Assembly (NCBI GenBank): GCA_035252015.1
Contig: DATFDP010000275.1
Span: 1-47,581 of the forward strand
Direction of reading: 5' to 3'
DNA length: 47,581 bases
Source of the DNA: JAICWP01 sp035252015
GTDB taxonomy: Bacteria; Acidobacteriota; Terriglobia; Terriglobales; Acidobacteriaceae
In this document: positions 24,789-33,233 of the stretch, one piece after another
How positions within the stretch are numbered: position 1 is the stretch's first letter
Layout of the letters: the number at the start of each line of letters is the position of its first letter
Translations under genes and position numbers: made by a program
Notes under the pieces: model-generated
Database searches by the model: none
Seen by the model: only the letters and a program-made list of their open reading frames with translations
What the model was told of the DNA's origin: nothing

Positions 24789-25991
24789 CTAACACGAGGG
24801 CTTCTGCGGGGTGCTAACTGTGGCTTCTTCCGCAGGCGAGGGTGGCTGCGCTGGACGCTTCTCGCCCAGCACCTCGCGGTAGGCCTGCAGAATGCGGCGG
24901 GCGCTCGCCTCCCAGGAGAAGCGCGCTGCCTGCTCGTATCCGCGCTGCTTCATCTTGTCGCGCAGAGGTTGGTCGAGTAGCACGCGGTGCAGAGCCCGCA
25001 TGATCTCAAAAAGGTTTTCGGGATTCACCAGCACGGCTGCATTGCCCACCACCTCGGGCAGGGAGGTCGTGTTGGAAGTTACTACGGGCGTGCCGTGCGC
25101 CATGGCTTCCAGCGGCGGCAGGCCGAAGCCTTCGTAGAGCGAGGGAAAGACGAAAATTTTTGCTGAGTCGTAAAAGATGCGCAGCACCTCGATGGGCACG
25201 AAGCCAAGAAAGCGCACATCGTTCTGCACTGCGCTGCGCACCACGGTGCGGCGCAATTCCGGTTGGCGAGAGGGTTCGTCGCCGATGATGATCAGTTTCA
25301 GGTCCGGGAACTTGCCTTCCTTGTCCAGCGCGGCCTTGAGGGCTGAGAAAGCTTCAATGATGCGTTCCACGTTCTTGTGTGGGCTGATGCGGCCGGCATA
25401 AAGAATAAAAGGGTAGCTCACCTGATACCGCTCAGCTATGAACTGGCGGTCCGCGTCGGTGGCGTGGCCCAAGCGGAAGCGCTCGTCAATGGCGTTATAA
25501 ATGACTTCGATTTTTTCCGGAGGGATGCGGAAGAGCGCTTCTACATCTTTTTTGGTGAAATCGGAAACCGCGAAGATGCGGGCGGCGCGCTGCAGCACCC
25601 GCCGGGTCAGGTGAAAGTGGGCCGCGCGCCGAATCCCCGAGTGCTCGCGCTGGCGATACATGTGCTCCAGCACGTCGTGCACGGTGATTATGCAGGGACA
25701 GGCAAGCGACTGCGGCAGCCAGGAAAGATGGGGAATGTGCACCAATTGGCAGCGCTCATGGCGCAGGATGCGGCGGAAACCCAGGACGCCCGCGAGTGAG
25801 GCTTCGGGCGCGGTGAGTGCTACACCTTCAAAATTGCGCGGCAGAGGGTCAATATCGCGGAATTTTTCCGGCGGGCCGATCAGGATGTAGGTGTTCTCCT
25901 GATCCAGACGGCCCAGGGCGCGCAGCACGTTGCGTATGTAGGTGCCCACGCCAAAATCGCCAATGCGCCGGATATCTATGGCGATCTTCAC
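24789..25991 (-). CDS. GT4-family glycosyltransferase
   Basis: This is a GT-B retaining glycosyltransferase. The N-terminal half starts KIAIDIRRIGDFGVGTYIRNVLRALG, a family opening; the C-terminal half has YAGRISPHKNVERIIEAF and the nucleotide-sugar motif EGFGLPPLEAMAHGTPVVTSNTTSLPEVVGNAA with the E-x7-E pair. The GTG at 25991 starts exactly before this conserved opening, whereas the frame is open to GTG at 26033; no good ribosome-binding site distinguishes them. Sugar and acceptor are unknown. A role in surface polysaccharide is likely. It is downstream of glyA on the same strand. Confidence 0.88.
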   Translation of the reverse strand: MKIAIDIRRIGDFGVGTYIRNVLRALGRLDQENTYILIGPPEKFRDIDPLPRNFEGVALTAPEASLAGVLGFRRILRHERCQLVHIPHLSWLPQSLACPCIITVHDVLEHMYRQREHSGIRRAAHFHLTRRVLQRAARIFAVSDFTKKDVEALFRIPPEKIEVIYNAIDERFRLGHATDADRQFIAERYQVSYPFILYAGRISPHKNVERIIEAFSALKAALDKEGKFPDLKLIIIGDEPSRQPELRRTVVRSAVQNDVRFLGFVPIEVLRIFYDSAKIFVFPSLYEGFGLPPLEAMAHGTPVVTSNTTSLPEVVGNAAVLVNPENLFEIMRALHRVLLDQPLRDKMKQRGYEQAARFSWEASARRILQAYREVLGEKRPAQPPSPAEEATVSTPQKPSC

Positions 25992-26092
25992 GGAGGAAAG
26001 TATAGTCCTAAAGCCAAGGTGCCACAGATTCACACCGAGTTGTCACGGTGCTGAATACTGACTGATAGGTGTTGATCCGTCAGAATCCATAG

Positions 26093-27379
26093 CTAAACGC
26101 GCGCTTCGGCGTGAGCGCGGGCGCGACGCTCGGCGTAGAGCGGGAACGCCTCCGCCAGGTCGAACACCTCTTTGCGAATGCGCTTCAGCACCTCGGGTTC
26201 ACTGCGATGGTAGAGGGCTTCCGCAATCCAGCGGCCCACCTGGCGCATCTCCTTTTCCTTCATACCGCGGGTGGTAAGGGCCGGAGTGCCGATGCGAATG
26301 CCGCTGGGCTTGAGCGGCGGGTTGGTATCGAAGGGAATGGCGTTCTTGTTGACAGTGATGCCAGCCTCGCCCAGCGCTTTTTCCGCCTCGCTGCCCAGCA
26401 TGCCCTTAGCAAACACATCTATCAGCATAAGGTGGGTGTCAGTGCCGCCGGAAATCAGGCGAAAGCCTTCGTTGCGCAGAACCTCGGCCAGGGTTTTGGC
26501 GTTAGCGACGATTTGCCGCGCATAGCCCTTGAACTCCGGTTGCATGGCCTCTTTCAGACAAACAGCCTTGGCCGCCACAATGTGAACCAGGGGCCCTCCC
26601 TGGTCTCCGGGGAAAACCGTCTTATCGATGGCGGCGGCATACTCCTGCTTGCACAGAATCATGCCCGCGCGCGGCCCGCGCAGGGTTTTGTGCGTGGTGG
26701 TGGTGACAATCTGGGCGTGGGGCACGGGCGAGGGATGCACGCCGCCGGCGACCAGGCCGGCAAAGTGCGCCATGTCTACAAGGTAGAGAGCTCCGACTTT
26801 GTCGGCAATCTGTCTCATACGGGCGAAGTCAATGACGCGCGGATAAGCGCTGCCGCCGCCAATGATCAGCTTGGGATGCTCGCGCTCGGCCAGCTTTTCA
26901 AGTTCGTTGTAATCAATGGTCTCGCTTTCGCGCGTCACTCCATAGGGAACGATCTTGTAAGTCTTGCCGGAAAAATTCAGGTGATGCCCGTGGGTAAGGT
27001 GACCGCCATGAGCCAGGTTCAGGCCCAGAATGGTGTCGCCGGGTTGCAGCACCGCGCCATAGGCCTCCATGTTGGCGGACGACCCGGAATGGGGCTGCAC
27101 ATTAGCGTGCTCGGCGCCAAAGAGCTGCTTGGCGCGCTCGCGGGCGAGGTTCTCCACCACGTCCACAAACTCACAGCCGCCGTAGTAGCGCTTGCCCGGA
27201 TAACCTTCGGCGTACTTGTTGGTGAACACCGAGCCCATGGCTTCGAGCACGGCTTCGCTGACAAAGTTTTCCGAGGCGATCAATTCCAGGCCTTCATGCT
27301 GGCGGCGAACTTCATTGTCAATTGCAGCGGCTACTTCCGCGTCAACTTCGTAGAGGGGGCGGGTCATGGAGTGGTTCAT
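26093..27379 (-). CDS. glyA: serine hydroxymethyltransferase
   Basis: This PLP enzyme converts serine and tetrahydrofolate to glycine and 5,10-methylene-THF. The 428-residue protein is full length. K231 in TTTTHKTLRGPR is the Schiff-base lysine. Other family regions are ELIASENFVSEAVLEAMGS, NVQPHSGSSANMEAY and VDMAHFAGLVAGG. The gene follows rpiB on the same strand after 108 bp, an arrangement also found elsewhere. The first ATG is used; a second Met at residue 5 is an alternative. Confidence 0.97.
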   Translation of the reverse strand: MNHSMTRPLYEVDAEVAAAIDNEVRRQHEGLELIASENFVSEAVLEAMGSVFTNKYAEGYPGKRYYGGCEFVDVVENLARERAKQLFGAEHANVQPHSGSSANMEAYGAVLQPGDTILGLNLAHGGHLTHGHHLNFSGKTYKIVPYGVTRESETIDYNELEKLAEREHPKLIIGGGSAYPRVIDFARMRQIADKVGALYLVDMAHFAGLVAGGVHPSPVPHAQIVTTTTHKTLRGPRAGMILCKQEYAAAIDKTVFPGDQGGPLVHIVAAKAVCLKEAMQPEFKGYARQIVANAKTLAEVLRNEGFRLISGGTDTHLMLIDVFAKGMLGSEAEKALGEAGITVNKNAIPFDTNPPLKPSGIRIGTPALTTRGMKEKEMRQVGRWIAEALYHRSEPEVLKRIRKEVFDLAEAFPLYAERRARAHAEARV

Positions 27380-27418
27380 AAGGGGGTTCTCGGGTATCGA
27401 TCGCGGCTATGAGCTAAA

Positions 27419-27481
27419 TAGCTACTAGCGTCTAGCTCCTAGCCAAAACCAAATCATCATTCTTCAATCTTCACTTATCAA
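27419..27481. repeat. two adjoining heptad tracts, glyA-rpiB gap
   Basis: TAGCTAC, TAGCGTC, TAGCTCC, TAGCCAA (27419-27446) is followed by TCATCAT, TCTTCAA, TCTTCAC, TTATCAA (27454-27481). They are two different words in the same gap, both of period 7. Confidence 0.87.
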
Positions 27482-27487
27482 TTCGTT

Positions 27488-27955
27488 CTAATCCGTGGCT
27501 AATGAATTTTCTTCACGCTCGATGGCCATAATCTTATCCACTCGACGCTGGTGGCGGCCTCCTTCGAAACCGGTTTCCAGGAACTTGCGCACTAGCCTTT
27601 CCGCGCTGGCGGCATCGCTGACGCGGGCACCCAGGCAGAGCACGTTTGCGTCATTGTGGGCGCGGGCCATTTCGGCCTCATATTCCGTATCCGCCTTGGC
27701 GGCTCGGATGCCAGCTATTTTATTGGCACTCATGGACATACCGATGCCGGTGCCACAAACCAGAATACCGAAATCGGCATGGCCACGGACGACCTCCTCG
27801 CCCACGGCGCGGGCGAAGTCGGGATAGTCCACCGACTCGGGAGAGTGCGTGCCCCGGTCGTCTATCTGAATGCCCTGGGCCGCGAGCAGGCGTTTTACGT
27901 TCTCCTTCAGTTCGAATCCGGCGTGGTCAGAGCCCAGGGCAATCTTCATGATCAA
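27488..27955 (-). CDS. rpiB: ribose-5-phosphate isomerase B
   Basis: RpiB interconverts ribose-5-phosphate and ribulose-5-phosphate in the pentose phosphate pathway. The 155-residue protein shows the phosphate-binding SDHAG (9-13), the CGTGIGMSMSANK loop with catalytic C67, the family histidine in RAHNDANVLCLG (H100), and the C-terminal FEGGRHQRRVDKI. The MKIALGSD start at the third residue (27949) is an equally good start. It is probably co-transcribed with glyA. Confidence 0.95.
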   Translation of the reverse strand: MIMKIALGSDHAGFELKENVKRLLAAQGIQIDDRGTHSPESVDYPDFARAVGEEVVRGHADFGILVCGTGIGMSMSANKIAGIRAAKADTEYEAEMARAHNDANVLCLGARVSDAASAERLVRKFLETGFEGGRHQRRVDKIMAIEREENSLATD

Positions 27956-28100
27956 GTCATTCTAACCTCAAGAACCTCCAAACCTTAAATGCAGAGAACG
28001 TAGAGATTTGGCTTAAAAAGCCCCGTCGCGTGATTTGGCTCACATTACCTCGGTACTGTTGACCGGTTACGCCCGCCCACGTAGCGTTCCCCCAAAGCTT

Positions 28101-28105
28101 GGAGG
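28101..28105 (+). promoter_or_regulatory. ribosome-binding site of the 28111 gene
   Basis: GGAGG lies 5 bp before ATG 28111. It rules out the in-frame TTG at 28099, which would overlap it. Confidence 0.8.
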
Positions 28106-28110
28106 CGTGT

Positions 28111-28671
28111 ATGGCAGTTGGCCTGTTTGTCATCCTGGTAATCGCGGGGATTGTCCACATTTTCCTGGGGCATTTTGCGGATGGTGGCCTCCTGCTGGGG
28201 CTTAGCGGCATTCTCGGCGGCGTCATTTACCTGCTCGCCAAAGAGCAACAGAAGGCGCTGGATTTTCTTCACTGGTTACAGACTAACCGGCAGATGATCC
28301 AGCAAGGCTGGTCCTACTATGAGAGCAAAAAAATAACGCCGCGGACAGTAGTCACCCAATACCAGGCTTGCATTTCGCTTCTTGTTTTCACCACACGCTT
28401 CCGCTCGCCTCGACTGGTGTTGGGCAGCGATAAGAGCCAGACCACTGCAATTGTCTACACCCTGATTTCTGCCCTGTTCGGCTGGTGGGGGATTCCCTGG
28501 GGCGTCATCTACACGCCGCAGGCGATCTACCGCAATTTTTGCGGCGGCTACCGCCAGACCATCGCCGAACTGCTGCCGACGGTAGATGCCGAGGTAGAAC
28601 GCCTGGAAAAGAAGCTGCGCCGCGGCCCTCGCGCCGAGGGGCAAGCGGCTCTGTCGGCGTCGGCGAAGTGA
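28111..28671 (+). CDS. membrane protein of unknown function
   Basis: This 186-residue protein is not recognised. ATG at 28111 has GGAGG in the right place. The N-terminus is one or two hydrophobic segments (VGLFVILVIAGIVHIFLG and GLLLGLSGILGGVIYLLA). A third segment in the middle (AIVYTLISALFGWWGIPWGVIY) is followed by a charged coiled-coil-like C-terminus (EVERLEKKLRR). The small membrane gene 7 bp downstream is probably in the same operon. A role in the envelope is a guess from context (LPS genes follow). Confidence 0.75.
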   Translation: MAVGLFVILVIAGIVHIFLGHFADGGLLLGLSGILGGVIYLLAKEQQKALDFLHWLQTNRQMIQQGWSYYESKKITPRTVVTQYQACISLLVFTTRFRSPRLVLGSDKSQTTAIVYTLISALFGWWGIPWGVIYTPQAIYRNFCGGYRQTIAELLPTVDAEVERLEKKLRRGPRAEGQAALSASAK

Positions 28672-28678
28672 GCCGGTT

Positions 28679-28942
28679 ATGTACCTGGTTGCTGAGGCCC
28701 TAATGCTGTCGCTGTTCGGGTCAGCCACGTGGTTTCTGGGCGGACTCTTGTTCGATCGCCGTAAGCGCTTGCATCATTTCATCTGCCGCCTGCACCGTTC
28801 GCCTTACCCACCCCATCCCGAAGACTGGGTCATCACAAATCGCATACGGACGCTGCAGTTTCTAATTATCCTGCTCCTCTTTTCGTCTGGCGTCGGCATT
28901 ATCGGCAGCTTGGCGGCCTTGATGCTGGCCATCTTGCGCTAG
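28679..28942 (+). CDS. small membrane protein of unknown function
   Basis: This 87-residue protein has two hydrophobic helices (AEALMLSLFGSATWFLGGLL and LQFLIILLLFSSGVGIIGSLAALMLAIL) joined by a basic, His-rich loop (RRKRLHHFICRLHRSPYPPHP). ATG at 28679 is 7 bp after the preceding stop; AAGTGAGC upstream is a weak ribosome-binding site. Its closeness suggests it works with the 28111 protein, but no family is recognised. Confidence 0.65.
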   Translation: MYLVAEALMLSLFGSATWFLGGLLFDRRKRLHHFICRLHRSPYPPHPEDWVITNRIRTLQFLIILLLFSSGVGIIGSLAALMLAILR

Positions 28943-29051
28943 CAGCCGCCTGCACTCGCGAATTCCGGCACTCGCGCCCGAACAAGCAGAATCAACCACA
29001 TAACCAGCCTTTCACCCTGCGCTGGTATGAGAGAATGCGCTTTCACCTCTT

Positions 29052-30083
29052 ATGACCAGGCCTGCCAGCGAGACCGAGCGGCTGCGCAAAATCGTTGAGG
29101 CTTTTCCCCAGGTCACCGTTACCGTGCTGGGCGACATGGTGGCCGACGAATTCGTCTACGGCGAGATCTCCCGGGTCTCGCGTGAAGCGCCGGTGCTCAT
29201 CCTCAAGCACCGTGAGCGCGATGTGGTGCCGGGAGGCGGCGCCAATGCGGTCTATAACTTGGCCGATCTGGGTGTGACTGTGCTGCCTGTGGGCGTCGTC
29301 GGCGAGGATGAAACGGGCAAGCTGCTGCTGAAGCGCTTTCGCCAGAAGCGCATTCCCGCCAGTGGGCTGATCCGGGAGAAAGGCTATGCTACGGTGACGA
29401 AAACGCGCATTCTGGCCGGTATGACGCACTCGGCGCGGCAGCAGGTGGTCCGGATTGACCGCGAACCCGAGAGCGAGCCCAGCCAGCACGTGATGCGCGA
29501 GCTGATTCTGGCCGCCAAGCAGTACGCTAAGGCCTCCGACGCGCTGCTCATTTCCGACTATGGCTATGGCGCGGCTACACCGGAGATTCTCGATTCCATC
29601 CGCTCCGGCGGCTGGAACGGCATTCCCATCACCCTGGATTCGCGCTATCGCATGCTGGACTATGCAGGCGTGACCGCAGCCACGCCCAACGAACCGGAGG
29701 TGGAAGAGTTGCTGCGCTTCAAGGTTGGCAACGACTGGGGGAAGTTGCTCTCGGCCGGCGAGCAGATCATGAAGAAGATGAAACTGCAGTCACTGGTGAT
29801 CACCCGCGGCCGCGACGGCATGGTAGCCCTCGCCCGCAAGCAGAAGCCGGTGGACATCCCTATTTACGGCAGCGATCAGGTCACCGATGTGACCGGTGCG
29901 GGCGATACCGTGATTGCTACCTTTACCGCGGCGCTGGCCGCCGGCGCCGATCCGCAAGCGGCGGCTCAGCTGGCCAACTACGCCGGCGGCATCGTCGTGA
30001 TGAAGCGGGGCACGGCTACCGTGACCCGACAGGAACTGCTCGACGCCGTGCAGCATGTCCCGCCCGCCGTCCGGCCCCATTGA
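29052..30083 (+). CDS. rfaE1: D-glycero-beta-D-manno-heptose-7-phosphate kinase (HldE kinase part)
   Basis: This PfkB/ribokinase-fold enzyme phosphorylates heptose-7-phosphate to the 1,7-bisphosphate in ADP-heptose synthesis. The signature GGGAN at residues 61-65 and the catalytic DVTGAGD at 279-285 are present, with LGDMVADEFVYGEISRVSREAPV at the N-terminus as in RfaE kinases. In E. coli the kinase and adenylyltransferase are one protein; here they are separate genes, and the next ORF starts within the last 29 bases. GmhA and GmhB are not in the window. The five-gene run from here to 33133 is tightly spaced. Confidence 0.93.
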   Translation: MTRPASETERLRKIVEAFPQVTVTVLGDMVADEFVYGEISRVSREAPVLILKHRERDVVPGGGANAVYNLADLGVTVLPVGVVGEDETGKLLLKRFRQKRIPASGLIREKGYATVTKTRILAGMTHSARQQVVRIDREPESEPSQHVMRELILAAKQYAKASDALLISDYGYGAATPEILDSIRSGGWNGIPITLDSRYRMLDYAGVTAATPNEPEVEELLRFKVGNDWGKLLSAGEQIMKKMKLQSLVITRGRDGMVALARKQKPVDIPIYGSDQVTDVTGAGDTVIATFTAALAAGADPQAAAQLANYAGGIVVMKRGTATVTRQELLDAVQHVPPAVRPH

Positions 30084-30582
30084 GCGCAAGTATTCGATAA
30101 CATTGAGTGTGCCCTCCAAAAAGATTTTGAACCGGCAGGCGCTGCAGCAGCGCGTGGCGGAATGGCGGCACAAGGGCGAAACCGTGGTGCTGGCCAATGG
30201 TTGCTTTGATCTGTTGCATGTGGGCCACATCCGCTACCTGCACGCTGCCAAGAGTCTCGGCGGCCGCCTGGTCGTGGCGATTAACTCCGACCGCAGCGCC
30301 CGCCGGCTCAAAGGCGAGGGGCGCCCGCTTATGCCGGAGCAGGAACGTTCCGAAATTATTGCCGCGCTCGAAGATGTGGATGCGGTGGTGGTCTTCTCCG
30401 AGCCCGACGTGCGCGCCCTGGTGCGCGAAATTCGCCCTGATGTTCAGGCCAAGGGGACCGATTACACCGCCGAGAGCGTGCCCGAAGGCGACGTAGTACG
30501 GGAGTGTGGGGGCCGGGTAGAAATTGTGGGTGATCCCAAGGACCATTCCAGCAGCGAAATGCTGCGTGCCATGAAGAAGTGA
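30055..30582 (+). CDS. rfaE2: heptose-1-phosphate adenylyltransferase (HldE transferase part)
   Basis: This nucleotidyltransferase makes ADP-D-glycero-manno-heptose, using the cytidylyltransferase fold. The motif NGCFDLLHVGH (48-58; H55 and H58 catalytic) is clear, and the C-terminal KDHSSSEMLRAMKK replaces the usual (I/S)SSTxx motif with SSS. The annotated ATG at 30055 overlaps the kinase gene by 29 bp; a GTG at 30109 (residue 19) is a possible shorter start. The split kinase and transferase form the two halves of HldE. Confidence 0.92.
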   Translation: MSRPPSGPIERKYSITLSVPSKKILNRQALQQRVAEWRHKGETVVLANGCFDLLHVGHIRYLHAAKSLGGRLVVAINSDRSARRLKGEGRPLMPEQERSEIIAALEDVDAVVVFSEPDVRALVREIRPDVQAKGTDYTAESVPEGDVVRECGGRVEIVGDPKDHSSSEMLRAMKK

Positions 30583-30655
30583 GATGCATCTGGCCACTAT
30601 TTCGGAGGCAGAACAAGGCGTCGTGATACGCCGGCACCAGACGGAGGTGCTGGAG

Positions 30656-31747
30656 ATGGCGCAGGACGTGGAACGCTTGCTCATCGTGCGCCTGGGCTCC
30701 ATGGGCGACGTCATTCACGCTCTTCCAGCCGCCACTCTGCTGCACCGCGCTTTTCCTGCCGCCACTCTGGGCTGGATGATCGAAGAACACTGGGCGGAGT
30801 TGCTGTGCGCGCCGGACACGCCGCGCGTGGGACCGCGTTGTCCGGGCCGGCCCTTGTTGGACGCGGTGCATGGGTTGAATACGCTGGCATGGCGTTCGGC
30901 TCCATTTTCCCGCCGGACGTGGCGGGAAGCGCGGGGCGCCTGGGATGAAGTGCGCGCTGACCGCTACGATTTGGCCGTGGATTTTCAGGGCACGGTGCGC
31001 ACGGCGCTCATGGCGCGCTGTACGGGCGCTGAGGCGTTCATCGGGTTTGAGCGCCCGCGTGAGCATGCGGCCGGTGTCTTCTATACCTACAGCGTGGAGG
31101 CTGGCGGCACGCATGTCGTCGAGCAGAACTCTGCCTTGGCTGCCGCCATCAGTGGCGTGTCGGCGGAGGTTCCCGAGATAGAGTTTCCCTTGGATCCCGC
31201 GGCGGAAGAGTATTGTGAGCGGCAATTGCCCCGACTGGGAGAGCGGCAGTTCGCCATCCTCAATCCTGGTGCTGGCTGGGAAGGGAAGCAGTGGCCGGCG
31301 GAGCGCTACGGCGAAGTAGCTCAGGGATTGCGAGTCTTAGGCCTGCGCAGCCTCATAAACGTTGGTCCCGGCGAGGAGAGACTGGCGCAGGCGGTGGAAG
31401 CGGCCAGCAGCGGCGCAGCTACTGCGCTTTCCTGCTCGGTCGGCCAGTTGATCGCCTTCACCCGGCGAGCCCAACTTTTCATTGGCGGCGATACCGGCCC
31501 CATGCACCTGGCGGCCGCATTACGCGTGCCCGTGGTCGCACTCTTCGGTCCTACCAGCCCGGCACGCAACGGGCCCTTCGGCACCCGCAGCATCGTTCTG
31601 CGCAGTCCTCTGAGTTTCGCCACCCATACCGCCGAGCGTGCCGCCGCACGTTCCAGTCGCAAGCGCACGGATCCCGGACTGATGGCCATTGCCGCTGAAA
31701 ATGTGCTCGATGCCGCGCGGGAACTGCTGGGGAGCGGGCTTGCGTAG
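30656..31747 (+). CDS. GT9-family heptosyltransferase (WaaC/WaaF-like)
   Basis: This inverting GT9 enzyme transfers heptose from ADP-heptose to inner-core LPS. The N-terminus LLIVRLGSMGDVIHALPAATLLHRAFP and the C-terminal FIGGDTGPMHLAAALRVPVVALFGPTSPARNGPFG are the family signatures. ATG at 30656 is preceded by GGAGGTGCTGGAG and starts just before the conserved LIVRLG block. The frame is open further upstream to 30584. Whether it is heptosyltransferase I or II cannot be decided. It lies directly after the ADP-heptose genes. Confidence 0.9.
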   Translation: MAQDVERLLIVRLGSMGDVIHALPAATLLHRAFPAATLGWMIEEHWAELLCAPDTPRVGPRCPGRPLLDAVHGLNTLAWRSAPFSRRTWREARGAWDEVRADRYDLAVDFQGTVRTALMARCTGAEAFIGFERPREHAAGVFYTYSVEAGGTHVVEQNSALAAAISGVSAEVPEIEFPLDPAAEEYCERQLPRLGERQFAILNPGAGWEGKQWPAERYGEVAQGLRVLGLRSLINVGPGEERLAQAVEAASSGAATALSCSVGQLIAFTRRAQLFIGGDTGPMHLAAALRVPVVALFGPTSPARNGPFGTRSIVLRSPLSFATHTAERAAARSSRKRTDPGLMAIAAENVLDAARELLGSGLA

Positions 31748-32282
31748 CTGGGGAGACATCGCTCGCCGCATCCGCGTGCCTCTGGGTTTTGTTTTCGCGA
31801 TTTTTTACGTGTGGCTGGCGCAGCCAAGCCGTGAGTCCTTGCTGGTGGGGACGGCCATCTGCATCCCTGGACTCGGTTTGCGCGCGCTGGCTTCCGGACA
31901 CGTCCAGAAGAACACCTGCCTCACTACCACCGGCCCGTATGCTTGTACCCGCAACCCCCTATATCTTGGCTCCCTGGTGCTGGCGGCAGGATTCGCGGTC
32001 GCGGCGCGCAGTTTGTGGGTGGCCATAACAATTGTGGCGCTCTTTGCCGCTGTTTATCTGCCGGTGGTGCTGGCGGAAGAACGCTTTCTGCGCTTGCGTT
32101 TCCCGGAATTTGCGGAGTATGCGCGGCATGTGCCGCGCTTTGTACCGCGGTGGGCGTCTGCCGAAGAGCGTCATGGCAGGTTTTCCAGCCAGTTATACTG
32201 GAAGCACCGCGAATACAACGCTCTGCTGGGCGCCCTCGTCATGATGGCCGCCCTCGCAGTCAAGATGGTGTGGTTCCGTTAG
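31740..32282 (+). CDS. isoprenylcysteine carboxyl methyltransferase-like membrane protein
   Basis: The protein has four to five membrane segments and the PEMT/ICMT motif TTTGPYACTRNPLYLGSLVL with EERFLRLRFPEFAEYARHVPRFVPR, the S-adenosylmethionine-binding region. The substrate in bacteria is usually unknown; phospholipid or small-molecule methylation are possibilities. The start is uncertain: the frame is open from 31689, but TTG at 31740 with GGGGAGCGGG upstream gives the natural N-terminus and overlaps the GT9 stop by 8 bp. It continues the LPS cassette. Confidence 0.85.
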   Translation: MRSWGDIARRIRVPLGFVFAIFYVWLAQPSRESLLVGTAICIPGLGLRALASGHVQKNTCLTTTGPYACTRNPLYLGSLVLAAGFAVAARSLWVAITIVALFAAVYLPVVLAEERFLRLRFPEFAEYARHVPRFVPRWASAEERHGRFSSQLYWKHREYNALLGALVMMAALAVKMVWFR

Positions 32283-32284
32283 CC

Positions 32285-33133
32285 ATGTGCCGGCCAATCC
32301 AATTCGCCTGTGCCACTGCCCTTTGGGCTGCTATCGCCCTGACGTTGACGGGATTGGCTTCGGTTTTCGCGGGCTCGACCAACAATCCACGACCGGCCGC
32401 CGATGTAAAGACCGTGCTCGATATTTCGCCGGCGGCGCGCATCCTGCCGCCCTCGCAGCGTTACCGCTTCCCCGCCCATGAGACGTATTTTTACAATGCC
32501 GACTGGCACCTGCTGAGCGCGGGCACCGCCACCTTAAGCATGCAATCTTCGCCGGAGGGGCAGCACGCAGTTATGACAGCCGATACCTACGGCTTCGTAA
32601 ACCTGCTGTTCGCGGTCCACGATAAATTCCGCACCACTATCAATCCCCGGAATTTCTGTTCGCTTGCTGTCTCCAAGAGTACCCAGGAGGGCTCGCGGCG
32701 GCGCGAAAGCGAAGTTCACTTCGACTATGCCCACGGCAAGAGCCTGCTGCAGGAAAAGGACCTGAAGACCGGCGCCGTGAAGCACCTGGAGCACCCCATT
32801 CCCGCATGCGTCACCGATGTGATGTCGGGGTTTTACTACGTGGGCTCCTTGCCGCTGGCGCCCGGGCAGAATTTCGTGTTTCCTCTTAATGATGGCGGTG
32901 CTACGGGCGAGATTACGGCCATCGTGGAGGGACGCGAGCAGGTAAAAACGCCAGCCGGCGTGTTTCCTACCTTGCGCGTGCGCGCCATCGCCACCGGTGG
33001 GCCGCTCAAGAACAAGGGCCGAGTGTGGGTGTGGTACAGCGACGACGCCCAGCGCATCCCCATTCAATTCAAAGCCAAGGTCAGATGGGGCACGCTCAAT
33101 GTGCGTCTGGCGCGGGTGGAGAGGAGCAATTGA
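32285..33133 (+). CDS. DUF3108-family exported protein
   Basis: ATG at 32285 is two bases after the preceding stop and gives a signal peptide (MCRPIQFACATALWAAIALT..SVFAGS). The body of the 282-residue protein reads like DUF3108: HETYFYNADWHLLSAGTATLSM, VHDKFRTTINPRNF, SGFYYVGSLPLAPGQNFVFPLNDGG, GRVWVWYSDDAQRIPIQFKAKVRWGTLNVRLA. The family is a periplasmic/outer-membrane beta-rich domain of unknown function. Its place at the end of the heptose/LPS operon suggests a role in envelope biogenesis. Confidence 0.85.
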   Translation: MCRPIQFACATALWAAIALTLTGLASVFAGSTNNPRPAADVKTVLDISPAARILPPSQRYRFPAHETYFYNADWHLLSAGTATLSMQSSPEGQHAVMTADTYGFVNLLFAVHDKFRTTINPRNFCSLAVSKSTQEGSRRRESEVHFDYAHGKSLLQEKDLKTGAVKHLEHPIPACVTDVMSGFYYVGSLPLAPGQNFVFPLNDGGATGEITAIVEGREQVKTPAGVFPTLRVRAIATGGPLKNKGRVWVWYSDDAQRIPIQFKAKVRWGTLNVRLARVERSN

Positions 33134-33233
33134 CGATTGAAGATTTGCGATCGACGATTGCGGCCGTAAAGAATGAGAAATGAACTACGAATGGCGAATT
33201 GAACATTTGCTGGTCATCAATCGACAATCGTCA
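33131..33233. repeat. TGANGAT heptad tract and inverted repeat, 33.1 kb gap
   Basis: TGACGAT, TGAAGAT, TTGCGAT, CGACGAT (33131-33158) are in heptad register. The first overlaps the DUF3108 TGA stop codon. TGACGATTG (33131-33139) pairs perfectly with CAATCGTCA (33225-33233), whose right end abuts the stop codon of the next, convergent gene. Confidence 0.85.

Noticed and set aside
26111..27412. 433-codon + strand frame opposite glyA
   Set aside because: It is a shadow of the conserved SHMT gene with no recognisable protein features.
29052..30582. Frameshifted single HldE
   Set aside because: Both frames have complete domains and the second has its own start. Two-gene HldE is a known arrangement, so a sequencing frameshift is not needed.
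31943..32284. Long N-terminal extension of the DUF3108 gene
   Set aside because: It overlaps the ICMT-like gene in another frame. ATG at 32285 gives a signal peptide, so the upstream frame is not coding.
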